64,000 bases of DNA from Camellia lanceoleosa (taxonomy: Eukaryota; Streptophyta; Magnoliopsida; Ericales; Theaceae): contig CM045761.1 in the NCBI GenBank assembly GCA_025200525.1, positions 99,052,182 through 99,116,181 of the forward strand, given 5' to 3'. The translations under genes were made by a program, and so were the position numbers. Below, piece after piece: positions 22,799 through 34,500 of this stretch (position 1 is the first letter of the stretch; every line of letters starts with the position of its first letter). The notes beneath the pieces are model-generated. The model had not been told where the DNA came from. It worked only from the letters and a program-made list of their open reading frames with translations, and did not search any database.

Positions 22799-23125
22799 CG
22801 CTCGAGCGGGGAAGTTCACGCTCGAGCGGAGATTTCGAACTCCCAGTATTATGTTCTTGCAGGCATGGTGTCCGCTCGAGCGGGTAATTATACGCTTGAG
22901 CGGGGGATCATGAAGGATGAACTTCCGCTCGAGCGTCATAGTTCACGCCGTCGGCGCAAAAATGCATCAAGACTTTTGCAGACAAGGGTCCCGCTCGAGC
23001 AAATAAGTTCACGCTCGAGCGGGGAGCTATGTTGAGAGGCCTTCCGCTCGAGCGCTATATTGGACGATCGAGCGTAGTTTCCATGCAAACGATTTTCGCG
23101 AGCCTTAAGGTCGCTCGGCCGAAGG
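22799..23125 (+). repeat. CGCTCGAGCG dyad array in 5' LTR
   Basis: Five clear pairs (and a sixth, degraded near 23113) of the palindrome CGCTCGAGCG. The CTCGAG cores begin at 22801/22821, 22875/22895, 22928/22948, 22994/23014 and 23047/23067: always 20 bp apart within a pair, with 53-74 bp between pairs. Some copies are altered (CTTGAG at 22895, CCGTCG at 22948, ATCGAG at 23067). Function unknown; the fixed spacing of two helical turns suggests a protein binding side by side. Confidence 0.9.
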
Positions 23126-23489
23126 GAAGTCTACGCCGAAGGACCTTGTTTTCTGAAAATCTGAAAATGCATTCTGTGTTTCGTTTTCCGTTCTCTTTCA
23201 TTTGCAAGCACTCTTAGGCATATGTTAAACATTGTGAATGAATTAAAGAGATAAGAATGAAGCCTAAAGAGGGAAATGTGAATTTTGAACGGATTGAATT
23301 GTTAATGACCCTCTTATGTTCATGGCATGTGTAGGGTCGAGTTCCAGGGCGAACCAATCAACCGATCACTGTGAGTAATATCTTAATAAGATATTTGAAG
23401 TATACCGTTGTCTAATTGTTTACTTGTATGTAAGTTTTGCAAGTCCATTATTTTGACTGGAAGACAACGATTGATATGGATGGATATGA

Positions 23490-23845
23490 ACGATTGAAAT
23501 GAATAATTGGGCCAAAGGCCGATTGATATAAATGATTGGGCCAAAGGCCGATGGATATGAACGATTGAAATGAATAATTGGGCCAAAGGCCGATGGAAAT
23601 GAATAATTGGGCCAAAGGCCGATGGAAATGAATAATTGGGCCAAAGGCCGATTGATATAAATGATTGGGCCAAAGGCCGATGGATATGAACGATTGAAAT
23701 GAATAATTGGGCCAAAGGCCGATGGAAATGAATAATTGGGCCAAAGGCCGATGGAAATGAATAATTGGGCCAAAGGCCGATTGAAATGAATGATTGGGCC
23801 CAAGGCCGATTGACATGAATGACTGGGCCGAAGGCCGATTGTTGC
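23490..23845 (+). repeat. Tandem repeat in 5' LTR, 11 units
   Basis: Units of about 29-40 bp, each with 'attgggccaaaggccgat', eleven in a row. Four units (about 128 bp) are repeated as a block, which shows growth by segment duplication. The matching array in the 3' LTR has six units. Open frames across it are only a consequence of the repeat. Confidence 0.92.
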
Positions 23846-24367
23846 AATGTTCCAATAATTGCTTATGTAACTTGTTTATTTGATATTATTCACTGGGCAT
23901 TCGCTCACTCTCATTCATGTAATTGTAGGTGAACCGAATGAGGTCCAACCCCAGCCCCAGTGAAGTCAGCCAGGGACAGCAGGAGTCTTGGGAGAGTCAG
24001 CCTTGTGTCTCACGCACGAGACCCAACCTTGCCATTTTGTTACGTATTTATATTCTGTTCCGTTGGTAAGGATTTTTGTGTATATTTGTATATAGTTTGC
24101 TATGGGTTGACTCGGTCTATATGATCCTGTCTGTAAAGAAGTTATGCTACTGCACTTTTGATGTAGGTTATTAACATATACGAGTATGGCTTGTGTTAGT
24201 GTGCATATAAGCACAGCTCTATGGACAAAGTTTTAAATTTTTACTTCCGTTTGGCTCCCTTTTACTCTGATAATTTATATTTGTTTTGTATTGAGGCCGT
24301 AGGTAATCTCAAGATTACTGGCCGGTTATGTCCTTAACCGTTAGGGGCCGGTCGGGTCATGACAGAG

Positions 24368-24379
24368 TGGTATCAGAGC
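24368..24379 (+). promoter_or_regulatory. Primer binding site for initiator tRNA-Met
   Basis: TGGTATCAGAGC, three bases after the LTR end; complementary to the 3' end of plant initiator tRNA-Met, as in most chromoviruses. Confidence 0.95.
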
Positions 24380-24570
24380 ACGAGTTAATAACTCACACAC
24401 TTGTCCAAAGGAGCAATAAGCGTCTAGATGAGATCTAGGGTGCATTCATGTGATGAATATGAAATGGGAAGCATTGATTATATGCTTAAATGTTTTGATA
24501 TGAACAATTATATGTTGTAAGTTATGAATTACTTACATTACAAATTACCTGTGTGCTCTTTGTTAATCAG

Positions 24571-25540
24571 ATGGTGAGAACCCGAGGGGATGAATTAGAA
24601 GAATCCTCAACTGCCTGAATTGACAGAATGGAAAGATTGATCCAAGAAATGGCAGAAGCTTTGAGACAACAACAGGAGTGGCAACAACAGTGGCAGCAAC
24701 CACACCCGCCACCTCCACCTCCAGCGCCACCCGTGCCAAATAATCAGAATGATGACCGGATTATAGCTCTCACCAAGGAATTCAAGAAAATGAAACCACC
24801 ACAGTTCCATGGCGGACTAGATCCTTTGAAAGCTAAAGCTTGGGTCCTCGGCATTGAAAAACTGTTTGAAGTATTTCTGTGTTCAGAAACACAGAAAGTG
24901 CTCCTAGCCACCTTCATGCTAGAAGACGAAGCGAGAAGATGGTGGATGTTGATGCGTGAGAATTACAAGGATGCTGATTGGGCAAAGTTTTTGGAAATCT
25001 TTTATGACAAGTACTTTCCGCAGTGTGTCCGAGACAGGAAAGTGGCGGAATTTATGGAATCAAGCAAAGATGACCGTAGCTGAGTATGAGGCCAAATTCA
25101 CCGAATTGGCCAGGTTTGCGCCACACGTGATTGACACAGATTATAAGAAGGCGCGACATTTTGAAGGTGGGTTCCGAGATGATATTCTAGAGAGAGTGAA
25201 TATCTTGAAGCTGGAGACTTACATTGGGGTATTAGACCGGGCCATAATATCTGAGGCTAATATAGCCAGACAAACTAAACCAAACTCTGATTGGAAGGGT
25301 AGCAAAAGGCAGGGCTTCTTCTCAAAGAAGAAGTTTTCAAAGAAGCAAACTACGGGCTCCTCAAATACTTCTAATTCTTCCAAAGACACAACCCCGTTGT
25401 GCACCACTTGTGGAAATAGGCATCGTGGGGTTTTCTACCGTGTGACAGGAGCTTGTTTTAATTGTGGTAAGCAAGGGCATATGGCCAGAGACTGTAAGCA
25501 GAACCGTGGAAAATTTGTTGCTAGTTCAACAACATCAGTC
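24571..25540 (+). pseudogene. Chromovirus gag, with stop and frameshift
   Basis: Starts ATG at 24571 (MVRTRGDELEE). A TGA at 24616-24618 interrupts after 15 codons, with an ATG in the same frame at 24628. Next come a Gln-rich and Pro-rich stretch (24655-24740), the gag core (PPQFHGGLDPLKAKAW, EDEARRWW, FYDKYFP) and, after a frame change at about 25055-25075, [25 protein letters not shown] zinc knuckle ([14 protein letters not shown]) lies at about 25453-25494. Gag forms the particle and binds the RNA. The two breaks prevent a normal product. Confidence 0.9.
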
Positions 25541-28500
25541 CCAAAACCAGGAAGTGTTACGGGGCCTACCCCCACTGGAGATACCGTGAGGCAGGGGAGA
25601 GTTTTTGCGCTTGTCCCGGGTGATACGCGGAATGCCAATGCCGTTGTCTCAGGTACTATCTCAATATGTAATCAGGATGCTTTTGTATTAATTGATTCTG
25701 GATCAACGCACTCATTTGTGACATATGCATTTGCACCTAGACTGAAAAGACCTCTAGAATTGTTGCCATATTTGTTATGTGTGTCTGCACCATCAGGGGG
25801 ATCTGTGTTATGTGACTATATATATCGGTTTTGTGACATGCATATTAAGGATGCTACCCTATATGTAGATTTGTTGCCCTTAAACTTTAGACACTTCGAT
25901 GTAATTTTAGGCATGGACTGGTTGACCAAGTATTGTGCCACCATAGATTGTGTGACAAAAAGGGTTGTATTTAAGCCACCAGAACAAAAAGAAATTGTGT
26001 TTGTGGGTAATGGGGTAGTGCCTCCACCTTATTTGATATTTGCAATGAAAGCATGTAAACTGATCAGGAAAGGGTGCCAGGGTTATCTGTGCTATGTGTT
26101 GACTGAACAATCTGTGAATGTTGAACTGAATGATATACCTATTGTTAAAGAATTCCCAGATGTGTTCCCAAATGAATTACCAGGGGAGTTGGTATACAGG
26201 GAGATAGAGTTTACTATTGAAACTGTGCCAGGCACCCAGCCAATTTCTAAGACTCCCTACAGAATAGCTACTGCTGAAATGAAGGAATTGAAAGAACAGT
26301 TGCAAGACCTGCTTGATAAGGGGTTTATCCGACCTAGTACTTCGCCTTTGGGTGCACCAATGCTGTTCGTGAAAAAGAAGGATGGTACTTTGCGCCTGTG
26401 CATCGATTATCGGGAATTGAATAAGGTAACAGTGAAGAACAAATATCCCCTACCCCGTATTGATGATTTATTTGATCAGCTGCAGGGATCACAGGTGTTT
26501 TCTAAGATTGATTTGAGGTCCGGGTATCATCAACTGAAAGTTAAGGCAAAGGATGTTGAGAAAACAGCATTCAGAACAAGGTATGGTCATTTTGAGTTTC
26601 TTGTCATGCCATTTGGAGTGACTAACGCTCCAACAGCATTTATGGACCTAATGAATAGAATTTTTAAAACCTACCTTGACGAGTTTGTTGTAGTCTTCAT
26701 TGATGATATTTTGATATATTCTAAAGATAGACTTGAACATGAACAACATTTGAGGTCTGTTTTACAAATACTTCGGGAAAAGAAATTATTTGCTAAACTA
26801 AAGAAATGTGAGTTTTGGTTGGATGAAGTTGTTTTCTTAGGGCATGTGATCAACAAGGAAGGAATTGCAGTGGACCCACAGAAAATAGAAGCAATTGTGA
26901 ATTGGCCTACACCGACCAATGTAACAGAAGTTCGCAGCTTCATGGGCTTGGCCGGGTACTATAGGAGATTTGTGAAAGATTTTTCAAAACTAGCTGTGCC
27001 TCTTACCCAATTGACACGTAAAGGGCAACCATTTGAGTGGAGCAGTGAAAGAGAATCAGCCTTTCATGAATTAAAGACGAGATTGACTACTGCACCAATT
27101 TTGACATTACCTTCAGGTACGGAAAATTTCGTAATTTTCAGTGATGCGTCTTATAAGGGTTTGGGTTGTGTGTTAATGCAGAACGGAAAGGTTATCGCTT
27201 ACGCCTCACGACAATTGAGGCCACATGAGAAGAATTATCCAACACATGACCTGGAGTTGGCCGCGGTTGTTTTTGCTTTGAAAATTTGGCGGCATTACTT
27301 GTATGGGGCAAAGTGTGAAGTCTACACGGATCATAAGAGCCTAAAATACTTCTTCACGCAAAAAGAGTTGAATATGCGTCAGAGAAGATGGCTAGAACTG
27401 ATAAAAGACTACGATCTAGAGATTCAGTATCACCCCGGGAAGGCTAATACAGTGGCTAATGCTTTGAGCAGAAAATCAACAGGGAGTATGGCTAGCTTGC
27501 TTACTGAGCAGAGGGAGATTTTGCAGGACTTTGAGAAGTCTGAAATTGAAGTGGTGGTATGTGAATCGAGCGGATTGATAGCCGCCATTATAGCTGAGCC
27601 GGCGATCATTGATGGAATCAAGCAGAAACAGAAAGAGGATGAGTTCCTTAGAAAGGTAATTGATGAATTTGAGACGAGTCCAAAAGCAGAATTTAGCATT
27701 GAGAATGAACTGTTGAAATTTCGAAACCGAATATGTGTCCCAGATAGCCCGGAACTAAAGAAGATAGTTTTGGATGAAGCCCACAGATCTGTATTTGCTA
27801 TGCACCTCGGCAACAATAAAATGTACCGGGATTTGAAACAAACCTATTGGTGGCCTAAGATGAAGAAAGAGATTGCAGAATATGTGTCCAAGTGTCTTGA
27901 TTCGACAAGTTAAAATTTGAACATCGTAAACCAGGCGGTCTACTTCAACCTCTCCCCATTCCCGAGTGGAAGTGGGAACATGTGACTATGGATTTTGTCG
28001 TTGGCCTACCTCGGACCTCTCAAGGTATGGATTCCGTTTGGGTAGTAGTTGATAGACTGACTAAATCTGCACATTTTCTGCCTGTCAAAACTACGTTTAT
28101 TGCTTATAGATTGGCTACCATTTATGTTGATGAGATTGTCCGTTTACACGGTGTTCCAGTATCTATTGTATCGGATAGAGATCCGAAATTTGTATCTAGA
28201 TTGTGGAAGAGTTTGCAGGAAGCTATGGGAACAGAACTAAGGTTCAGTACTGCATTCCACCCATAGACAGATGGGCAGTCAGAAAGAACGATACAAACTT
28301 TGGAAGATATGCTTCGCATGTGTGCTTTGGACTTTCAGGGGAGTTGGGAGGATTATTTGCCACTTGCAAAATTTGCCTATAATAACAGCTTCCACTCCAG
28401 CATCGGTATGGCACCATACGAGGCTTTGTATGGTAGGAGGTGTAGATCACCTATTTGTTGGACAGAGGTCGGGGATAGAGCTTTGTTTGGGCCAGAAATT

Positions 28501-28999
28501 GTGCAGGACACTTTTGAGAAAATCAAGACTATTCGCCAAAGGCTCAAAAGCACTCGGGACCGACAAATGTAATTATGCAGCGTTGAGAAGACCTCTTGAG
28601 TATGAGGTTGGTGACCATGTGTTCATCCGTGTTTCTCCGATGAAAGGCCAAGTCAGATTTGGGAAAAAGGGCAAGTTGTCGCCCCGTTACATTGGGCCGT
28701 TTCAAATTTTGGAAAGGCTTGGTCCAGTTGCTTATAGGGTGGCTTTACCACCGGGATTCGAGCAAATCCATAATGTGTTTCATGTGTCGATATTGAGGGG
28801 TTACCTCCGAGACCCGTTCCATGTGATTGATTATCACCGGGTTGCTATTGATGAAAATATGGAATATGTTGAATGGCCGGAACGAATTATTGATCGGCAA
28901 GTGAAACAATTGAGAAGCAAATCCATCCCAATGGTGAAAGTGGAATGGAAAGAGCACTATGGGACGGATGCCACGTGGGAAAAAGAGGAGGAAATGTGA
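25541..28999 (+). pseudogene. Chromovirus pol: protease, RT, RNase H, integrase, chromodomain
   Basis: In order: protease with [11 protein letters not shown] (about 25688) and [10 protein letters not shown] (25895); RT with [38 protein letters not shown] and the catalytic [11 protein letters not shown] (26697); RNase H with [10 protein letters not shown] (27137), [18 protein letters not shown] and [11 protein letters not shown]; integrase with the zinc part to about 27895, VTMDFVVGLPRT (27980) and IVSDRDPKFVS (28167), then a C-terminus with KLSPRYIGPF and a chromodomain-like end YVEWPERIIDRQVK..VKVEWKEH...TWE. Breaks: a small loss at about 27899-27910 that removes the second zinc Cys and changes frame, a TAG at 28264-28266 just after the catalytic core, a frame change near 28560, and a TGA at 28997. 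PR to RNase H remain fully open. Confidence 0.92.
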
Positions 29000-29059
29000 C
29001 TGAGCTATCCACATTTGTTTCCCGATGAAGGTAACTTAAGTTTGGAGGACCAAACTTCC

Positions 29060-29074
29060 TAAAGGAGGGAAGAC
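29060..29074 (+). promoter_or_regulatory. Polypurine tract
   Basis: The run 'aaaggagggaaga' directly before the 3' LTR is the usual plus-strand primer site. Confidence 0.85.
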
Positions 29075-30090
29075 TGTGATACCCCTGTTCTATATTATGT
29101 TAATTGGTCCCTAATACGTATGTGATTACATGTTTTGATATGATTTTATGTGCCATTATGTGGATATATGTGATTCTGGAACTCTATCTGTTCACCGTAG
29201 GAAAATTTGTTTGAATAATCTGCTTTGGAAATTAAATTAAGGGCCTTATCGGCCATAGAACCCGAAATTGATTACGCCATTGTGATTGGAATAATTTTTA
29301 GAGCCTACGGTAAAATTTAATTGAAAAATTGACTCGGGCCAAATTAATTGATTTAATTGGTAAATTAGAGCCCAATTACTTTATTAATATTATTTGGCCT
29401 TAGTGGGTTTTGTTGTAAGTCTCTACACTCCCTATTCTCTACTATTCACTTCATTTGACTGAACTTGGGACTCAAAACATAGAGAGGGCCGGCTGTAGAG
29501 AGAGAGAGAAGGAGAGAATTGTATAATTGTTGGCTCAATCCTTGGAATTTGAAGATTTAGCTCAAGAATTAACTAGAGCTTAGAAGATCAAAGCTTCTAG
29601 GTGAGTAATTCATGAGTTTAATGGGCAATTTTGTGTATTCAAAGTTGATTTATGGTCAAAAGTGAGAATTGAAAGGGGATTTGAGTTGTATGTGTTGGAT
29701 TGAAGGTCAATGTTTGCATGCATGTATGTAATTGCTTTGAATTTTCATATTTGAGCACCAAATGCATGATCTATGTGAGTTTTTAGTTGAAGATCATGTT
29801 CTTGACCATCTCTTCATCACATAAGTTGAGAATGAGAATAATGTACCACATGCATGTGCAGATGATAAGGGTACAAGAGTTGAATGCATGAAATGGTTGT
29901 GTTAGTAATGAGTTTGGTGCAATTTGAGCCATGCATGTATTTATTTTGAGAAATTGAGCTTTCTAATGTTGAAATCTTGCATTGGTAGCATGTTAGCATG
30001 ATTATACATGAGATTGAGCCATTGCATGCATATTTGGTTGGTTGAAATTTGAATTGGAGCTCAAGAACACAATCTGGGAAACCCAGTCAA

Positions 30091-30443
30091 GTCCGCCGGC
30101 GGGAAGTTCACGCTCGAGCGGAGATTTCGAACTCCCAGTATTATGTTCTTGCAGGCATGGTGTCCGCTCAAGCGGGTAATTATACGCTCGAGCGGGGGAT
30201 CATGAAGGATGAACTTCCGCTCGAGCGTCATAGTTCACGCTCGAGCGCAAAAATGATGCATCCAGTACTTTTTGCAGACAAGGGTTCCGCTTGAGCGGGT
30301 AAGTTCACGCTCGAGCGGGGAGCTATGTTGAGAGGCCTTCCGCTCGAGCGCTATATTGGACGATCGAGCGTAGTTTCCATGCAACCAGTAATTTTGGAGG
30401 CCTTAAGGGTCCGCTCGAGCGGGGAAGTCTACGCTCGAGCGGG
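30091..30443 (+). repeat. CGCTCGAGCG dyad array in 3' LTR, six pairs
   Basis: Cores at 30093 (degraded)/30113, 30167/30187, 30220/30240, 30290/30310, 30343/30363 and 30414/30434, every pair 20 bp apart. Distances between pairs are 74, 53, 70, 53 and 71 bp, which suggests duplication of a larger unit of about 123 bp holding two pairs. Confidence 0.9.
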
Positions 30444-30774
30444 GACCTTGTTTTCTGAAAATCTGAAAATGCATTCTGTGTTTCGTTTTCCGTTCTCTTT
30501 CACTTGCAAGCACTCTTAGGCATATGTTAAACATTGTGAATGAATTAAAGAGATAAGAATGAAACGGATTAAATTGTTAATGACCCTCTTATGTTTATGG
30601 CATGTGTAGGGTCGAGTTCCAGGGCGAACCAATCAACCGATCACTGTGAGTAATATCTTAATAAGATATTTGAAGTATACCGTTGTCTAATTGTTTACTT
30701 GTATGTAAGTTTTGTAAGTCCATTATTTTGACTGGAAGACAACGATTGATATGGATGGATATGAACGATTGAAA

Positions 30775-30960
30775 TGAATAATTGGGCCAAAGGCCGATTG
30801 ATATAAATGATTGGGCCAAAGGCCGATGGATATGAACGATTGAAATGAATAATTGGGCCAAAGGCCGATGGAAATGAATAATTGGGCCAAAGGCCGATTG
30901 AAATGAATGATTGGGCCCAAGGCCGATTGACATGAATGACTGGGCCGAAGGCCGATTGTT
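30775..30960 (+). repeat. Tandem repeat in 3' LTR, 6 units
   Basis: Same unit as the array in the 5' LTR, with six copies instead of eleven; the last three units are identical in both. Confidence 0.92.
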
Positions 30961-31481
30961 GCAATGTTCCAATAATTGCTTATGTAACTTGTTTATTTGA
31001 TATTATTCACTGGGCATTCGCTCACTCTCATTCATGTAATTGTAGGTGAACCGAATGAGGTCCAACCCCAACCCCAGTGAAGTCAGCCAGGGACAGTAGG
31101 AGTCTTGGGAGAGTCAGCCTTGTGTCTCACGCACGAGACCCAACCTTGCCATTTTGTTATGTATTTATATTCTGTTCCGTTGGCAAGGATTTTTGTGTAT
31201 ATTTGTATATAGTTTGCTATGGGTTGACTCGGTCTATATGATCCTGTCTGTAAAGAAGTTATGCTACTGCACTTTTGATGTGGGTTATTAACATATACGA
31301 GTATGGCTTGTGTTGGTGTGCATATAAGCACAGCTCTATGGACAAAGTTTTAAATTTTTACTTCCGTTTGGCCCCCTTTTACTCTTATAATTTATATTTG
31401 TTTTGTATTGAGGCCGTAGGTAATCTCAAGATTACTGGCCGGTTATGTCCTTAACGCTTAGGGGCGGGTCGGGTCATGACA

Positions 31482-31570
31482 TAATAAGTGCGCGTATGTG
31501 TGATGCATGTCTTCCAACCCCACGTCTTTCTCCCTTTTATTTACCAGCTTATGATGGTTAGTTTTAGGGC
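31482..31570 (+). mobile_element. Continuation of the interrupted TAT LTR
   Basis: After the TAATA duplication the sequence resumes 'agtgcgcgtatgtg', then 'catgtcttccaacccca', the next block of the LTR expected from the copy at 34255. It is cut again at 31570 by a new LTR. Confidence 0.85.
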
Positions 31571-34500
31571 TGTAGACACCCCATTTTTGACCGTCCTCAA
31601 GACTTGGACGTCATCGCTTGAACACTTGGTGATCATCCATGTTCGTGTTCGTTTGGAGTTCCCGGAGTTCTCGGCTACGCGCCTTGCCTCAGGACCTCCG
31701 AACTTGACCGTTTTGTGTCTGGTTTTGCACCAAACACTTGTGCTTAGCCTTGGAGGGGGCAGAGGATGCCTTGTGAGACATCCCCACACACCACCGGCAG
31801 TGGCTAGAGGCCACCGGCTATTTGGTGTTGCCATCGGCACTATTTTGTGCCGGTCGGCACTCTTTTTGGCAAAATGACCATTTTGTCCTGCCGATCACTT
31901 TACAGCTGTTTTTGGAGATATTTTCAGACAGCTTTGTAGCACTTGTTTCCCCTCCATACACGTGTATGGAGGGATGAGCCTTTGATTTACTTAGCTTCTA
32001 AGCTTTGATTCCTATAAGAGAAGACTCTCTTCTCTTGGCTCAAAGGTTGGAGAGGGTTGGAAAGATTGAAGAGTAAAAGGAAGAGCTCTGGTTTTTTAGG
32101 GTTTGCTTTGGTGTATCTAACCTATATCTATACCTCTTCTTCTCTTGCCCTTGTGTGTGTTTGTGTCTCATTATTGCACACAAGCACATAGTATCTCACC
32201 TTATCTTGGCTACTGAGGTCCCAAGAGGTTATTCTTGCTGTTCTTGACTGGTTTGGAGCTCAAGGAAGCAACAAAGTCAACATTTGTGAAGAAGGTCAAC
32301 AAGGGTGAGAAACTTGCTTTATTTACCCCATTCTTGCACTCCTTTTTTACCTAGTTTAGAACTGTTTTTGTGCTTGGTTTTTAATACAAAAAAGTTCTAT
32401 TTTTTAGTCCTCTTGATAGTTTATTAAGAGTGCTTGGTGGTTTGGGAAGGTTTGACCACCCTTAGGCTTTGAAAGGCCTCATTTTTGTGCTATTTTGTTG
32501 AGCTCCGAGATTTTGGTGTTTGGGTCTCTTCACCACTGAAATCTTGAGGGATTTCAGTGGTGTAGATGTTGCCTTAAAGCCTTAAGAAGGAGAGGGCCAC
32601 TCCCTCTCCTTGATGTCCTTGAAAAGGGCAAGTTTTGGTCTCTTAAGGGAGCATAGTTTTGAATGTTTGAAGAGTATGTCTTGGCTGCATTTTATGTTTA
32701 TTATGCCCTAATATGACATTGCTAAGTGTTGGTTTTAGTACTCCTTGCATGTTTTGCATAGATGCTTTGTAATGCCTTGTATTGCCTTAACTTGCTCTAG
32801 GTTGTTAGCCCTAGTTTGAGCATGCTTTAGGATTAGATCCATGAAGCTTGTATGCTTATTTTGTCATACTTTAGGTCTGTCCATACTTATTTTGGTCGAC
32901 CATGGCTTGTATCTTGGGTCCTCTTTATGTTTGGCTTGTTGGCCTTAAGGGTACAAGTGTGTAGCATGCCTTGCTTGCTTTATTTTCAATGGTTTGGAAC
33001 CATTTGGCATGTCATTTCAGTCCATTTAGCATGCTTGTTTGATTGCCTTGCATGCCTCTTTGATGCTTTGGAAGCTTGTGCCTTATGCCTCACATCTTAG
33101 CATTTGTGCATGCCTTCCTAGTTGAACCATTTAGATGCCATCTAAGTGGTCCTTTGGGCTTAGTTTTACATGCTAAAAACCTGTTTTGGGTTGTTCAATG
33201 CATGCCATGTTTGTTTTGCATAAGTGTAGTTCAATGCCTCATTGGCTTGCTTTGAAGTGTTGAACCTATGTGCACATGTTTTGCTTGTCATGTTTAAACA
33301 TGATTTGGCATCATTTTATAGCGTGATTTCAGAGCCTAAACCGCATGCTATTGGTCCATATTTGTCCCTCTTAAATGTGTTTAAGAGTTGCTTTATTATG
33401 CCTAAGTGTTGGTGCTTTAACATGTATGTGTTTGGCTCTCATGCCTTAGCATTTTGGCTATTGATTTTAGGACTATTTGGAGCTGCCTAGGTCATGTTTA
33501 AGACCATCATTTGTATGCTTGCATGCTAACTCATGTTCGCTTGTATGCTTGCATTGTTTGTCCACATGTTCCCATTGCATTCCTAGTTGACATGCTTAGG
33601 TTGCATGGCATCAACATGCATGCCTTGTTCCTTGACCTTGAGATAGGAATTGGGCCTCATTTTGTTTGCTTGGTTTGCATACATTTGAAATTAAAGTTGC
33701 ATACTTGGTTCTTTGGGCCATCATGCATGGAAATGCGTGATTGGTGGCTCGAGAATCGAGGCACACCCTCCTTTGAGTCGTTAGTACGATAAGGAGTGTG
33801 TTTAGTGCATATATTCTTTGAATTGCATTGCCATGCCAGTTTTTGCCCTCTGCTCTTTGTGAGTTGCGAGTTCTGCGAGCATTGATCTTGGCGCGGTGTT
33901 TAGTGCCGGCGATCAATTTGCACCGATGGATCAATTTAGTGCCGATGAGCTCAATTCATTGCGGTGGAAGTTTTGAGCGGTAGTGATCTTGATACCTAAG
34001 GAAGTATTCCTAAGGCTGGCGACCTTCTGAGATGCAAAGCAGGGAAAACAGAGGCAAGCTAAGCATGGCAATGCGATTCCGAGCAAGTCCCGAGCGTGCG
34101 ATGCGTCTGGCCCTCTTCCCGAGGCGGTTTACTGTTTTTTTTCTTAGATTAATTATTTTGTTAATTTAATTAATCTGTAATATTTAATTAGCTTGCGTAG
34201 TTAATTAATTTGTATTATTCTTTTGGCCCCCCTCCGAGCGAGGGCGAATCTGTAATAAGTGTGCGTGGGTGTATGCATGTCTTCCAACCCCACTTCTTTC
34301 TCCCTTTTGTTTACCCGCTTATGATGGTAGATTAGGGCACGTCTATTTTAGCATACCTTATGCAATGCATGCGTGCATCCATGCATTTGTTGACATGCAT
34401 CGGGCTCGGTACATCATACAAACTACATTGTGTTTTCAAATCTAACTTGAATACGTGTATCAAATGATTGCATTTCACATGCCATTTTAGGGTTAGCCGA

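Larger units (their letters stand above)
21778..24364 (+). mobile_element. Chromovirus 5' LTR (2587 bp)
   Basis: Starts TGTGATACCCC and ends GGGTCATGACA. It carries the CTCGAG dyad array (22799-23125) and eleven units of a GGGCCAAAGGCCGAT tandem repeat (23500-23840). It is about 180 bp longer than the 3' LTR, mostly because of extra tandem units. Confidence 0.95.
21778..31481 (+). mobile_element. Full-length Tekay-type chromovirus (Ty3/gypsy)
   Basis: A complete 9.7-kb element: 5' LTR 21778-24364, PBS for initiator tRNA-Met, gag-pol, chromodomain-like C-terminus, polypurine tract and 3' LTR 29075-31481, flanked by a perfect TAATA duplication. The gene order, the Met PBS and the end of pol fit the Tekay clade. 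The LTRs are near-identical outside two repeat zones, so the insertion is recent. The protein frame is nevertheless broken in at least six places (see gag and pol), so this copy could only move with proteins from elsewhere. It is inserted in the LTR of a TAT element. Confidence 0.95.
29075..31481 (+). mobile_element. Chromovirus 3' LTR (2407 bp)
   Basis: Near-identical to the 5' LTR over most of its length. Differences are mainly a 29-bp gap near 30560, a different number of tandem units (six, 30775-30960) and clustered changes at the CTCGAG dyads. Confidence 0.95.

Noticed and set aside
23490..23845. Regularly spaced repeats resembling a CRISPR array
   Set aside because: Units are contiguous without unique spacers and sit in a plant LTR; the genome is eukaryotic.
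23383..23855. Three overlapping minus-strand open frames of 127-154 codons
   Set aside because: They lie in the tandem repeat of the LTR; all three frames are open only because the repeat unit lacks stops, and the protein is a simple repeat.
21778..31481. Autonomous, active chromovirus
   Set aside because: Although the structure is complete, gag and integrase are broken several times in the given sequence.
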